Source: Elmis aenea (taxonomy: Eukaryota > Arthropoda > Insecta > Coleoptera > Elmidae). From it: a stretch of 64,000 bases of DNA. A program made the translations under genes and the position numbers. This document shows, piece by piece, positions 24,864 to 36,849 of the stretch; the stretch's first letter is position 1; each line of letters starts with the position of its first letter. The DNA is taken from NCBI GenBank assembly GCA_947652605.1, contig OX393581.1, positions 10,978,640 through 11,042,639 of the forward strand. The letters are read 5' to 3'. Below the pieces are notes generated by a model. It worked only from the letters and a program-made list of their open reading frames with translations, was not told the DNA's origin and searched no databases.

Positions 24864-25285
24864 CAGGGGTTTGGAGCAGTCCAATTTTTTAATTGCTCCG
24901 CTCCAGCTCCGCTCCGGTACCAAAATGCCTGCTCCAGCTCCGCTCCATGCTCCAAATATTGTTAACATTAAAAAAAAAAGTTTTTTGATTAAAAAATATT
25001 TTTTTTAAAACGAAGTTTTAATTTTATCGGATATGTAGAAGTTGGTCAAAAATAACAATATTTGACAAAGAAGTGAAGTTATATAAATGTTTAAAAAAAC
25101 AAATTATTGATCTTCAAACGTTGAAAAAAAGAGAAAATAACGTACTTTTTTAAAAAACTGTACATAACAAACTTGAGCAGTGGAGCAATCCAAATTAGTT
25201 GCTCCGGACTCCGCTCCTGCTCCGGGCAAAAACCCATTGCTCCACTGCTCCGTGCTCTAGCTCCGTGCTCTGCTCCAAACCCTTG
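24864..25285. mobile_element. hAT miniature element with GCTCC repeats
   Basis: Left end CAGGGGTTTGGAGCAG; right end CTGCTCCAAACCCTTG. The exact 8-bp target duplication ATAATAAC lies at 24856-24863 and 25286-25293. Both subterminal regions are packed with GCTCCGCTCC-type pentamer repeats. The 422-bp element has no transposase. Confidence 0.93.
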
Positions 25286-25789
25286 ATAATAACACCAAAT
25301 TTCTGTCTCTTACATTTTATGCCTAAGAGTCTTATTGGGAACACTTTGTATAAAGCCAGCAGATTTTCGACTGTACAATTGAACCGTTTATTTTAAAAAT
25401 GGCATGAGTCACTTTTATGTTATTTTTAAGATGTTAAACGTTTTGCATTTTAATGTGCGTAAAAATATTTACCCTAAATTTCACTTAAATTTGTTATTTC
25501 GGTTGCTTATATTTTTCTCAGTATACATAATTTTGCACAGACGTTAACGATTCGCCATTTTTTATTACTGTAAAGTGACTTAAGTTACTTTCAAAATTAA
25601 TAGTTTATAAAAGCATGGACATGTTGATTTTGTATGAGTGTTTTACTGAAGTGATGTTTGATAACACAGTAATTTAATAAAATTGATAAGTAAATTATGT
25701 ATGTTGTACCTATATCATGTTTATTCAAATATTTTTGCATTATCATTATTATTAGTATAATATCATACAGTCTTATATAACGGAAAGAT

Positions 25790-26580
25790 TATTCAGAACT
25801 AAGCATGAAGAGGCTTACTCTTCGTTTAAAGGGATAAGAGCCGGTGTGCCACAGGGAAGTGTGTTAGGCCAAGTCCTTTATTTGCTGTATACCTGTGACA
25901 TTCCGATGACTAGGTGAGTAACATTAGCAACTTTCGCTGATGATACAGCAAGCACTGCCCTTAGCTCCTGAACTAAAAAGTGGAAAATTCAAATAAATGA
26001 AACTAAGTCAATAAATACATAACCACCTCACTAACAAAACAAGACATAACAAGTATGTGTCAATCAAAATAAACAGCAAGGTTATTCCCTATAGCAATAC
26101 TGCCAAGTATTTAGGTATGAATCTTGACGCAAAACTGAAGTGGAAAGAACATAGGTATATAAAAGAAAATGAAATAACTTAACATTAGGTATAAAAAAAT
26201 GTAGTGGACGCTGCGAAGAAAATCTCAGATGTCCACACAAAACAAATTGCTACTGTATAATCAGATACTGAAACCTGGCTCAGCTTTGGGGTTGCGCAAG
26301 TAAAACCGCCATAAAAGAAATTCAAACTTTCAAAATAAAGTTCTGAGGGATATTGTGGGAGCACCATGGTACGTGAGAAATGATTACCTTCATAGAGACT
26401 TGAATATTCCCACTGTTGAGGAGGAAATCGAGAGGCTTGCAAAAATCATCAAACAAGGCTACTTACCCATGACAACAGAGTGGTACACCAACTTCTGGAC
26501 GTGAATGTAGTGAGAAGGTTGCAAAGAACCAAACCCTTCGAGTTGTGTAGGGTGAACATGTAAAAAGCAGAGCTAAGTGA
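25790..26580 (+). pseudogene. Jockey-like reverse transcriptase fragment
   Basis: The plus strand encodes GIRAGVPQGSVLG then VLYLLYTCDIP then LATFADDTAS, the reverse transcriptase palm with the FADD active site. Broken frames follow, with YLGMNLDAKLKWKEH, LNIPTVEEEIERLAK and RRLQRTKPFELC, the conserved jockey 3' coding end. In jockey elements this enzyme copies element RNA at a nicked target. The 5' endonuclease and fingers are missing, and many stops occur. The same C-terminal motif (RRLKR-KPFEL) is seen in the copies at 35592 and 60764. Confidence 0.88.
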
Positions 26581-26621
26581 AGTGTGTTGATAACAACACG
26601 TGAAAAAGTGTTATGTATATA

Positions 26622-27760
26622 CAGGGTGTCCCAAATTCGAGTAAATGCATGGGGATCTCGCCAGTAGCGTAGCAAGGAAGGGCGGGGGGTGTCGGTCCGC
26701 CCCGGGCGGCACTTTTAGTCTACCCAAATGGGGTAAAAATGAAAATCTCGGGGTAATGAGGGAACAGTACATATAATAATCAATACTGGCACTAGCGCTA
26801 TTAAATTCATAAATTAAAAAAAAAAGGAATTTTTATCGAAGTTAGAGGATAAAACGGGCTACTTGACCTTGCTTCACTGAAAACCCACCCCCCTGTAACG
26901 ACAGAAATTCCAAGTTTCTAATAAAATTTATGATACGGTACCAACCATTCAATAAAATAATGAAACAATTCATTTATTTTAGGCATTAAATTCCATGCAG
27001 TTTTAAACTCTATTGTAACAGGGATTTTCACCTTTATTAAAGATAATTTCGTGGTAGTGGGGGCGATCTGATTCAAGCAAATCAAAAAAGTTTCTACAGT
27101 AAAACTGTAATTTTGGAAGATGGTAAAGTATTCTATATTATCTAACTTTGCATTAAAACACGTGTAAACGTCTAAAATTAAAAAATAATCGCCTGCGCCG
27201 CATTTTGCCCTCCCCCCTTCACTTTTTTGGGTCGATTTTTGCTTGTTTTTGGAAAAATCAAAAGTTAGCAACCCTTATTTATAGGGGCGGCAAATTCAGG
27301 GACCGCCCCGGGCGGCAAAAACTCTAGCTACGCCACTGGATCTCGCTTATCTTAAGAGTTACTAGGTCGGTTAAATTAGGCGAAATTAGATGCTCAACAA
27401 ATATCTGCAAGGAAAATTTTCATAGCTGTCAGTTCAAAAGTTATTCAAGAAAAACTGAAAAAATTGATTTCCGTTTTTTGGTTCTATTTCCTACATTTTT
27501 TAAGATATCGACAATTTGGAAGCACTTCTCCAATACAATACAATTAATCACGATCATATTAATGTCAAAGTGAAAGTTTTAACAGAACAATAAAAAACAA
27601 AAAAATTGTTTTGTTTTTCATTTTGCTTTTTTTTTTTGTACAAGATTATTTGACAAAATTAGTTTTTCTCAAATTTTTGTGGTAAAATATGATTTTAGAT
27701 ATTCTGTTTAGCAATAAAATTCTAATTGACGAAAATAGGAATTATTTTGAAAGAACTTGT
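26622..27760 (+). repeat. TACAGGGTGTCCC family repeat, interrupted by hAT
   Basis: Starts TACAGGGTGTCCCAAATT just after the jockey 3' end and reads GGGGATCTCGC. It is broken by the hAT element at 26662-27338 and resumes TTATCTTAAGAG at 27347. The GGGATCTCGC-TTAT block matches the family members at 16036, 42275 and 48575. The right end was not found; decay makes the 27760 boundary approximate. Confidence 0.6.
26662..27338. mobile_element. hAT element (CAGTRGCGTAGC ends)
   Basis: Left end CAGTAGCGTAGCAAGG; right end CTAGCTACGCCACTG. GATCTCGC is duplicated exactly at 26654-26661 and 27339-27346. GC-rich CCGCCCCGGGCGGC blocks lie just inside both ends. The 117-residue minus frame (26918-27271) has no transposase motif and also exists, decayed, in the copy at 6948-7386; I do not call it a gene. 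677 bp, non-autonomous. Confidence 0.93.
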
Positions 27761-27764
27761 AAGT

Positions 27765-28920
27765 AAAATCTTTGAAGAAAAGGATACTAAACATTTTTGT
27801 TATCGTAAACAGCTTTAACTCACTTTTCGCAAAAAGTGACTTAGCCACTTTCAAAATAATCGGCCTAATTGTTGCTATTCGCTTTAAGAATCTGAGACAC
27901 GTTTTGCCTGTTTTTTGTTGTTGTGTAAGTTATTACCATTACATGAAAATATATTCCGACTATTAGTTACGCTTCCATCCCCCACGGTACGTTGAAGTTG
28001 GCAGAATGAAATTACTCTTGTCCATAAAATTGTGGTCTTCTCTCACGTCTTGTAACATCCCAACATTATTACTTTCATCATCTAAATTAGTTTGCAAGTT
28101 TTAATGGTTTTGCTATAGAAATTATACAAATTAAGTTGCTGCAGAAATGTTAACAAGTTTCTTTGAAAGAAAGATTGAGATTAAAAACCAGAATTAAGCT
28201 TAGATACAATATTATGCTTTATGCACCGTGGTTTTATCTAAGATTAAATTAGGTACAAAATGATTTTCTTTACAACTGTGTACATTTTGTAAGTATTAAT
28301 ACACAATATACATTGTTTTGCATCGATCTGTATAGCAACGCATCGTACAATACGTTTTGGAGTATGTCTTTAACGAAACAATTTTTTTTGAATATTTAAA
28401 AAACGATAATAAATATGTTCAATTTTGGATTTTACACTAAGTTTCTGAATGCAATTCTATACGCATATTTATTAGCAATTGTATGTGGAGATATTAGTTT
28501 TAAACAATTTCTCATTGTTTCAGATAAAAAATAACTACATGATGAAGCAAGAATTTATATCACAATAAACGTTTAAAAAAGGGGCGATATTTTCTCTTTG
28601 AGTCGGCTGCATAGCCAAAATCATTTATAAGCACTGGGTATTGTAAATTGTAACGTGCGCTTATGCAACGTAGTTATTTACTTAAGAGTTTTGTTGCTTT
28701 TGAAAGAAATTGCTTAACCCTCTTAAGTTTAAAAGTCTGGCGGCGATGTGGCTCGTGTCGTCGGAGTACCTACTGGAGGACTCCTTCACTTCGTTTAGCG
28801 TAGTTCACCAGGTCTAGAGTAGCTGTAAGGTATTGGGTTGGCGAAATAAAACAACATTTACTTTGTGATCAGTGTTTATTATTCATATTTTCAAAATTTG
28901 TAGCTGAAGTTTTTAACGTA
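27765..28920. other. No gene recognised
   Basis: AT-rich unique sequence. TTAACCCTCTTAAG at 28714 looks superficially like a piggyBac end but has no convincing partner. Confidence 0.4.
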
Positions 28921-28924
28921 GACT

Positions 28925-29075
28925 TGTGAATATGTTTGTGGATGCGTATGTATGAAATTACATGTGTTTATGTAAGCAATTGAATGTTGGTGTATGTGTG
29001 AAATTATATATGGTTGTGTGTACAACTGAATAATGGTGTATGTGTGATTCTTGTGTTTGTGTATGTGTGAATTTG
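28925..29075 (+). repeat. Degenerate GT-rich repeat
   Basis: Imperfect repetition of GTGTATGTGTGAA-like units, a decayed minisatellite. Confidence 0.7.
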
Positions 29076-29099
29076 TTTTAAACTTCCACTAGGTCCGTC

Positions 29100-29320
29100 G
29101 AATAGCGAAAGCTCGTCCATCAGACCTCTTTGTTGAAGTTGGTAGGAAGACTTTGTGGGGTCGATCGATAAGCGATAATTCGCCCGCAGACCTAACTCTA
29201 AAGCCCAAAAAGAATAGAGCCGTGTGCTCTCCTAGCGAAAACTCGCCCAAAATGCACGTGCAATGGCCCAAAGGGTTAAAAGATAACATGAGCTTCAGAA
29301 TCTAGCGAAAACTCGCCGCA
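29100..29320 (+). repeat. Four spaced copies of TAGCGAAAACTCGCC-like motif
   Basis: TAGCGAAA-CTCG-C or variants begin at 29103, 29169, 29233 and 29303, with spacings of 66, 64 and 70 bp. The intervening DNA is only partly similar (AGACCT-type words after the first two). Probably a decayed tandem repeat of about 67 bp. No spacer-repeat identity is strong enough for any regulated array. Confidence 0.65.
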
Positions 29321-29497
29321 GAAGCTGGTGGATAGTGAATGATCGTGTCTTGGTTCTGTGTTCAACCCTTTATTTTTGACAGACATCTTTTTATACATCT
29401 TTTTGTAGGTGTGGGGTGAAAAATATTTAAATTACGCCTATAAGTCGCTCTGAACTAATTACTAGTATTGAATTAAAAAGGCGTAAAACAAAGTTTA

Positions 29498-29675
29498 CAG
29501 CCGTATTCATAGTCCTTCCTTGAGGAATAAGGATTCCTTATTCCTTGTTTCATGTTTCATAAATCTACCTTGACCGAACAAGGAACCTTATTGGCTACCT
29601 TATCTCAAGGGAGGTTGCGAGCTTCCTTGAGGCTTCCTCAATCCTTAAGATAAGGAAGGACTATGAATACGGCTG
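29498..29675. mobile_element. Harbinger/PIF-type miniature element
   Basis: Ends CAGCCGTATTCATAGTCC and its exact complement; the inverted repeat runs about 24 bp. TTA is duplicated on both sides (29495-29497 and 29676-29678). A three-base TTA/TWA duplication is typical of PIF/Harbinger. 178 bp, non-coding, rich in TTCCTTG and AAGGAA words. Confidence 0.88.
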
Positions 29676-29679
29676 TTAG

Positions 29680-31404
29680 TCGTTTGTTAATTCGTTATTT
29701 AGTTGTGTGCACAGAGAGGGGGTGCAATATGGATGTTTTCGTTTGTTACTGACTGTGTCCCTCCAAAACTAGATTATCCGAACAAAACTGATTCAGGTTT
29801 TCACCCCACCAAAACTCCTAAATAAAGTTGTACACGCAAAAATAGGTTAAACTGCATTCAAGTTATATGAAATAATAATAAAATAACATTTCTGCTAATA
29901 TTTTACAAAAACAAACATTGTCATTAAAGTCGGTGCAAATTACATACAATGAAAGAGGTCACGGCCCATTTAATAAACTAACAGATGTTCCCTTAGGAAT
30001 GTTCATTGAGATTGTGGTTCACATATAATATTTCAATCATCAAGTCATTCGATAATTTACGGTGTCATTTACTATTCGCTAGAGGCTAGACCATATGCTC
30101 ACGAAATAGCCCTAACACCCTTATTTTATTTTTGATTGTATTATTTACGTATTTAATAACGTAACCTTTCCATGGCTAAACTAATGTCTTAAAAAATGAT
30201 CGATAAGAAACAGACTAAACAAACCCAAGTTAAAAACATTTTTTAATTTTAAAATTCCCACGATAGTTTGGAACCAGAACAACCATTGCAAATGCATTGC
30301 TCGAAAATATTGCTTTTATTTAAAATTATTTATACACATTACTAATGCGGTCGTCATAGTATATCGCTAGACAAAATTAAAAATTCTTATTTGTGCCATC
30401 GATTTACTCAAAGCTAAAGTTGTATATGCTTTTGTGCATAAAGGTGATATTGAATAACGTTCCAGTGGGCATCAATAAAAATATATAAACGAGTCAATAA
30501 ATACTTAATCGGTTTATTTACGTAACGTTTACATTTAATTAACTGAATTAACCGCTCGTTTAATTAAACATCGCTCCCTTTACGTTCGTTACCAATGTTC
30601 GATCACTCGTTAAGTTTTAAAAATCCAAAAAAAGAGTCCGTAAAGTGTGCAGATGTGAACCGCTTCGATGCATTTATCTCGTTAATTACCAACAGAAATA
30701 AACTTTTATTCAAGTTCTAAGAATTCCACTGCGTCTAAAAGTAATTGGTTTTATCCAGCTGCAGCAAAGGTACTTGCTCATTTAATCTGCGCCTTAGCTA
30801 ATGTGTTCTTCTCTTTTGGGCATTTCATTTCGAGAAGTAGAAGGAGGATAGTTCACTTAGGCTGACGCATGTTAATTTATTTGTGCCGCAAGGCAGGCTG
30901 TGGTTGCGACCCCGCGCGACCTCCAAGGCAAGGAACACGAACCGGCAAATGAGGGTGAATAAGGAGATTAAAGACTGGCTTACCTAAAATACGTTGACAT
31001 TGGGGATAAAGTCACAAATCTGAAGCGAAAATAAAGAATTATTGTGTGGTTATGAACAGAATCGCGGAGCAAAAAAGTGGATTTTGCGTCGGAATGAAAA
31101 TAAAACTTTTGTTTCGGTAAACAGTGGTGGAAGTATATAAGTAAAATGACGTTCCAAAATGATATTTCATTGAGATTAAAAGTTAGGAGAGCTTAAACTT
31201 TTCAGTTAAAGAAACTTGGTAATAAATGTTGTAGTACAACTAAAACCTTAAAAAAAATAATAAAGAGGCAAGAAATACTCTGCTTCACCTCAAAAACTTA
31301 TTTTTTTCTTAATAAATGAACAAGAATCTGTTTTTACTGCATGTTTCTACATTGCACAATAATAATATATTACATAACAAGAGTTTTAAGAAGCATAGAA
31401 CGCA
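29680..31404. other. No gene recognised; GC-rich island near 30.9 kb
   Basis: AT-rich unique DNA. Within it, about 30860-30960 (around GGCTGTGGTTGCGACCCC) is unusually GC-rich for this window and occurs once. It could be a conserved non-coding element or a piece of an unrecognised exon. Confidence 0.4.
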
Positions 31405-31480
31405 CGAGCGGAAAAGTTGCGCCCGGAGCCGCGTAGCGGCGAGGGCGTATTTCCACGAGTGCGTAATTGCCTTACAACTC
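31405..31480. repeat. GC-rich imperfect hairpin
   Basis: CGCACGAGCGGAAAAG faces TTTCCACGAGTGCG, with GCCGCGTAGCGGCG in the middle, itself a small palindrome. Probably a decayed fold-back element. No target duplication identified. Confidence 0.5.
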
Positions 31481-31484
31481 GTGT

Positions 31485-32061
31485 TATGTAGCTTACTTTT
31501 TCTACGATCACATAAAAACTACGATTTCAACAACTTTTTGGCTAATATACCTACACATGTAATTAAGTTGTCTTGTCAATTTGACTTAAGCTTACTTTGA
31601 CATTTCTAGACAAGTGTGCGTTTTGCTTACCGTGCATTATAACTCATTTACTAGGCAAGCATGAAGTGTTTGATGTGAGTCTACTTTGATCATTTCTGGC
31701 TGTAAGGTAAGAGTGATTTATATACGTGGTCGTAGAAAAAAATTGTCATCTTTCCCTTTTGTTTACTTATCTTTAACGTGGAAACTTGGAAGGGTTTATA
31801 ATAAATGTTAATAAGATATCACTATTTCATTTGATATTTTTGTCTATCTATTGCTACATAATTAAACAAATACAAAAATCATTGAAGTGTAGAAAAATTA
31901 GAATGAACCAAAATATTCAATATTTTCATATTGATAACGGTTATGAAAACTTATTATTTTCATATATGTTTAAATAGTTTTAGTCATTTCGTATTTGTAA
32001 CTGAATAAAACACTATTTATAAACGGTTTATCAAAATACTAGATTAAAAAAGATGAATGTA
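31485..32061. other. No gene recognised
   Basis: AT-rich sequence preceding the hAT element; the short plus frame at 31786-31977 has no motif. Confidence 0.4.
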
Positions 32062-32069
32062 CAGAAAAC

Positions 32070-33281
32070 CAGGGACTGAGAACGGAACGAAAACGAAAAC
32101 GTTAAACGAAATTAACCGAAATTTTTTTAAGAACGAAAACGAAATTATAATTTTTCGTTCAAGAACGAAAACGAAATAAATATTTTCCAAAACCGGTTTT
32201 AACCGGTTTTAACCGGTTTTGTCGATATTTCAATTTTATTTGTTAAACACAAACGCGAATTTACCTTCTGTGCTGGGAGACTCCACGAGGCAGTAAAAAA
32301 TCTTACTTGAAATAAGTGAGCTTCAATTTTCTCCATATATTTACGTGAATATGTATTGACAACTTTATTGTTTATACTTGCAATTTCGTGTAACACAATT
32401 AACGGTACAGATATTCTCTATTTCTAATTTGCTTTTTTAGATCATCAATATAGAATATACTTTTGATTGGATATATATTATCAATGTGTATGTTTTATTT
32501 GCATTTAGACATAATAATAGTAAAATTTATTCTTACTTCGAAAAGGACTAATGTAAAAGACGATTATTTGAAAGATGTGTTGCTAGTAAGATTGAACGGA
32601 ATGTGAAAATGTATATTGTATGGTATGTACAAAATTTAAAGTTAAGGTATAAGTATTTCAAGTTAATATAAGTTTTTTTTTTAAATATCTTTTTTGTTTA
32701 TAGATAACATTTAGTAAATTATCCACTTGAATTCATTCTTTTGTCTTTTTAAATAATTAGGTACAGCAGGATCTAATTTAATTCAAATGCATAGATTTTT
32801 AGTACTAAAACAAATTTAAAACAGCACTTGCCATATTTTCATATTTTCATATTTTTAGATAAAGATCGTGTGTCTAATTTAACCTAATCACGTTGTGTTT
32901 TTGCACCTTACGGGTGTTAAACTTAATAAAATGGTTAAATGATAATGTGTTTAACGATTTGGTAAATTTAATATGGCGATGGTTCGCCAGTCTAAAATAT
33001 GCTGTCCGTGAGCATCAAACCCCATCGTCATCGTTTATATTTTAGTTGAGAGTTGAGACGCAAATATTGTTATCGTATTTATAGAGGGTTGTGGTGACTA
33101 GAAAAAAAAATTAAAGTCCTCGATTTTTTGACGACAAAAAAATATTGTAAAACCGGTTTTAACCGTTATTATTTCGGTTCACGAAAACGAAAAAGGATTT
33201 TTTTCGGTAAGAACGAAAACGATATATTTCGTTTTCGTTCCGAACAGAAACGAACGGAATTTTGTTCGTTTTTAGTCCCTG
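32070..33281. mobile_element. hAT element with AACGAAAACG subterminal repeats
   Basis: Left end CAGGGACTGAGAACGG; right end TTTTTAGTCCCTG. CAGAAAAC is duplicated exactly at 32062-32069 and 33282-33289. Both subterminal regions are filled with GAACGAAAACGAAA repeats and AACCGGTTTT words in opposite orientation. 1,212 bp; no transposase motif is seen in any frame, so it is non-autonomous. Confidence 0.92.
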
Positions 33282-33289
33282 CAGAAAAC

Positions 33290-35590
33290 GTTCAGTACAA
33301 AAACTGCATTCACAATAGGAAAATATTGTTTGCACAGTAAATAAGTTTTTTTCCCAGTACGATAAAAATTCTGCTGAGTAAAATGTGCACAGTAGAACTT
33401 ATTTTTATCGTTATACCTAATAAATAAACAGTAAATGTTTTTACTATTTTAAAATAAAAACAATAGTTTTACACAACTGAAAAAAAAACTGCCTATTCAC
33501 AAACAAAACACAATGCAGGATATGTTTATTATGAAAAGTGATAAAAAATAATATATCTTGACGTTGACATATGGACATTTAATCAATTTATCATTGATGG
33601 CTAAACAAAATAAAGATTTTATTATACCTAAATAAACCTACAGTACTTTCAAAATTAATGAATTATTGTAACCGATACTTTTAAACAGCAAATATGAAAC
33701 TTTTATTTTTAAAAATTACAACAAAATATTATGCTATTTTATTAAACTATGTAGGTATTTATTTGATCAATAATAAATGGGTACAATTAACATATTTCAA
33801 TACAGTAAAAGAATACTCTATAACAACAATATAATGATTAATTTTTATTAAGAATTCTAGCAAAATTAGACATTTTCGTTAATAAACCATAATTTTTTTG
33901 TCTTAAATTTTTCCTTACATGTTGACTCCAAACAGCTTATATTTCACCTTTCTTACTTATTCTTAATTATTTTGCAATCTTTTTTTCTTCTTTAAAGTAG
34001 GGAAGACCGGGTATAAAAGTATTTTTTTTTTTGTATTTATTTAATTTCTCATAGAGTACAACAAGTTTTTTACATCCAAATTAATTTAATGATAGATTAG
34101 ACATTTGTCTTCCTTCCAGGATATTTATTTTATATGTTTCGTAAAGCATATGTGAGATTTTTTTCCCTGTAGTAAGACAGCTGTTACTTTCAACCTCAAC
34201 GTTGGGGCTAAAAATAATAATGGTCAGGGTAAGTTGTAACAGCAAAATAATTTACACAGCTCATAAGTACTGGGTAAATATATTAGTATTCATCAACAAA
34301 AGTAATATTTAATTCCAAAATACATAGTAGCAAAACGGAAAAAATAAAAAAGTTCTTTGGTACAATAGAAAATGATAAGCGAACATTATCAGTATTCAAA
34401 AATGTGAAGTAAAAGAAGCACCAGAGGACTTTTTCCGATCACAACACTTTCTTCATACTACATTTGGCGTAAGTAAAATAAAAACAATACTAACCTTATT
34501 AATGTGGCCTAGTTACTTAAATCATAACTGTTTTAATTCTTTCCTAACTTAATTGCAGAATAAAAAATTTGGCTTGTTACTTGTTGTGAATAGATATTAA
34601 AATTTATGGGCATAAATTTGAACACTTTTTGCGGGTTTACCAGCAAATTTATTCATAAATTAAACATTATTTTGCTTACAATACTGAATTATCCATAGCT
34701 CTAGACACTAAATCGATAAGCTTAGTAAAATAAATCATTTTGGACAAATTAGGGTACTAAGAAATATGGTGAGGGCATGATATAATTTATTTAATAAGAA
34801 TTCAACCGATGTACCTCATCTTTCAGCGAACGCATTTGCTTATTTCGTTGCCTGTTGTTTCAATGAGTGGTTCGAGACGCCGTACCAAAAATAATGCAGG
34901 TGTCGTAGAAAAGATTTGTGAGATTTTAGAAGAGAATCTTATCATGTTTAAGAATTCCTATTCTGGCACTTACTAAATCCATTGTCAAACTTGAATGAAA
35001 AACTATTCATCTCAGAGCGTTATACATTCCTGGGAGAGTGCTCAGACGTTAACTCGTTACAATTTAGCCTATTAAGTGAGCGTTTGATGAGTGTCAACAC
35101 ATGAGTGGTAATAGCATCTAAGTCTGACAAGTCTGAGGTTAAGATTTAATTAACGCAACTTTTCAAGGCGGTGTAGCGTGACGCGAAGAGTCGGATCGTG
35201 GTTTTGACGACGTGATTCGCTCCCTTGCTTATCTTTCGTTCCCTTGAGACTAAGAATATCATGTCTACCTAATTGCGAATAATGGAAACGGGTGTTTTAA
35301 TTTTCTTCTATTTATGTTAACAATGTCTTATTTATGTGTAATGCGTTTGTTCTTAGCATAGTCCGCTTAAACGTAAGACTTAACAAAAGTTTTAATTATA
35401 AAATATAAATAAATGGAATACAACTTACATGAATGCGCTGAAAATGTCTTCTGTTGTTTTAGATGATCAATGAAGGCATTGATAATAAAAATTTTAAACT
35501 CGTTTAATAAAGCTTAATTTCGCTTTAAAAAAGGTTGAGTGCGTATGAAAGAGCAAGTTATCGATGTAAAAAAAAAATAACATACATGTT
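33290..35590. other. No gene recognised
   Basis: AT-rich. AGGGAAGACCGGGTATAAAAG near 34000 resembles a pogo-type end but has no visible partner. 35150-35250 is GC-richer single-copy sequence. Confidence 0.4.
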
Positions 35591-35591
35591 C

Positions 35592-36581
35592 ATCGTAGAC
35601 CAGGTTCATCGAATAATAAATGACATAGAGAAGTCCCTAGAAAAAGAAAAAAATTGTTTGGCGACATTCCTCGATGTTGCTAAAGCAATTGACAAAGTCT
35701 GGCATAATGGATTACTAATGAAATTAAAGAAAATGCTTCCTGTTCAATATAGTCAGCTCCTGGAGTCATATCTATCTCAGCGAACGTTTAAGGTCAAAAT
35801 TGATAACGAAAACTCAGAACTTATGTTTATAAGAGCAGGTGTAACTTAAGGAAGTGTCCTTGGACCGGTATTGTACCTGCTGTATACACATGACATTCCA
35901 GAAACACAAAACGTAAAACTCGCCACATTTGCTGACGACTCCGCAGTTCTAACTCCAGGAGCAACCATAGAAGAAACAGCAGAAAATCTCCAAAGCGCAA
36001 TCAGCCAAATATATGCATGGACAAAACAGTGGCATGTAAAAATCAACGGAGAAAAATCTGTTCACGTTAATTTCACCAACAAAAGAATGTAGTACCAACC
36101 TGTGTATCTAAATAATAATATAATCCCTTGCAAAAAGGCTGCTAAATATCTTGGCCTAAACTTAGAAGTCAAGTTAAAATGGAAGGAACACATCAAAAAG
36201 AAAACGGAACAGCTGAAGATAAAGTATAGAATTATGTATTGGCTGATAGGAAGAAATTCCCAGCTTTCTATCCAAAACAAACTGCTCCTATACAAACAGG
36301 TGCTCAAGCTTGTTTGGACAAGGCCTACAATTATGGGGCTGTACCAAAAAAAGGAACTACAGCTCTGTCTTCAAACATTCCAAAACCGTGTATCAAGGAG
36401 CATCAAATGCTCCTTGGTATGTTTGGAACTCCAGGTTAAATCTGTCCAGGAAGAAATTAAAAAAGCTGCCAAAAGCCACGAGGAGAGGCTCCACAGACAT
36501 TCCAACATTGAAGTGCAACTTCTCGATAATCAAAAACTAGTGCGTAGGCTCAAAAGGATTAAACCCTTTGAACTTGTGTAG
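35592..36581 (+). pseudogene. Jockey-like reverse transcriptase, two nonsense codons
   Basis: One frame runs from the fingers to the C-terminus. It contains FIVDQVHRIINDIEKSLE, FLDVAKAIDKVWH, GSVLGPVLYLLYTHDIP and LATFADDSAVL with an intact FADD active site, then YLGLNLEVKLKWKEH, SVQEEIKKAAKSHEERLH and RRLKRIKPFELV. It is interrupted by TAA at 35847-35849 (where family members read PQG) and TAG at 36090-36092. The frame is otherwise continuous. The endonuclease and N-terminal parts are missing (5' truncation, typical of target-primed reverse transcription). The shorter copies at 25790 and 60764 share the same 3' coding end. Confidence 0.92.
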
Positions 36582-36849
36582 ACTGAAAGTGTAAAAAAGC
36601 AGAGTACAGTGCTATGTAGCCACAGTAGTGTAGTAATTAGATCGTAATCGTGACTAGGATTGAGCATTGGCGACATCCAGCCTCAAACATAAACGTAGCA
36701 AATTAGGTTAAAGTTAAAATGTTTATTAATCTATACTATATGATTAGGTGCACAGCAAATTTGATATAATAATTAAAAAAATTAAGTTATAAACAAAAAG
36801 AAAAGTAATCCAAAATGTCATACCATAACACATTAAATAAATTTATTTA

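Noticed and set aside
26918..27271. 117-residue minus frame in the hAT element as a protein
   Set aside because: No hAT motif; the matching repeat at 6948-7386 does not keep it open.
28714..29279. Possible piggyBac miniature element between two TTAA/CCC sites
   Set aside because: The CCCTCTTAAG and CCCTTTGGGC ends share too little, and the internal motif array continues past the supposed right end.
29100..29320. CRISPR-like repeat-spacer pattern
   Set aside because: The motif is degenerate, spacers are long and variable, and the window is animal DNA; a decayed tandem repeat explains it.
34000..34250. Pogo-type element starting AGGGAAGACCGGG
   Set aside because: No matching right end or TA duplication found; could be a lone relic.
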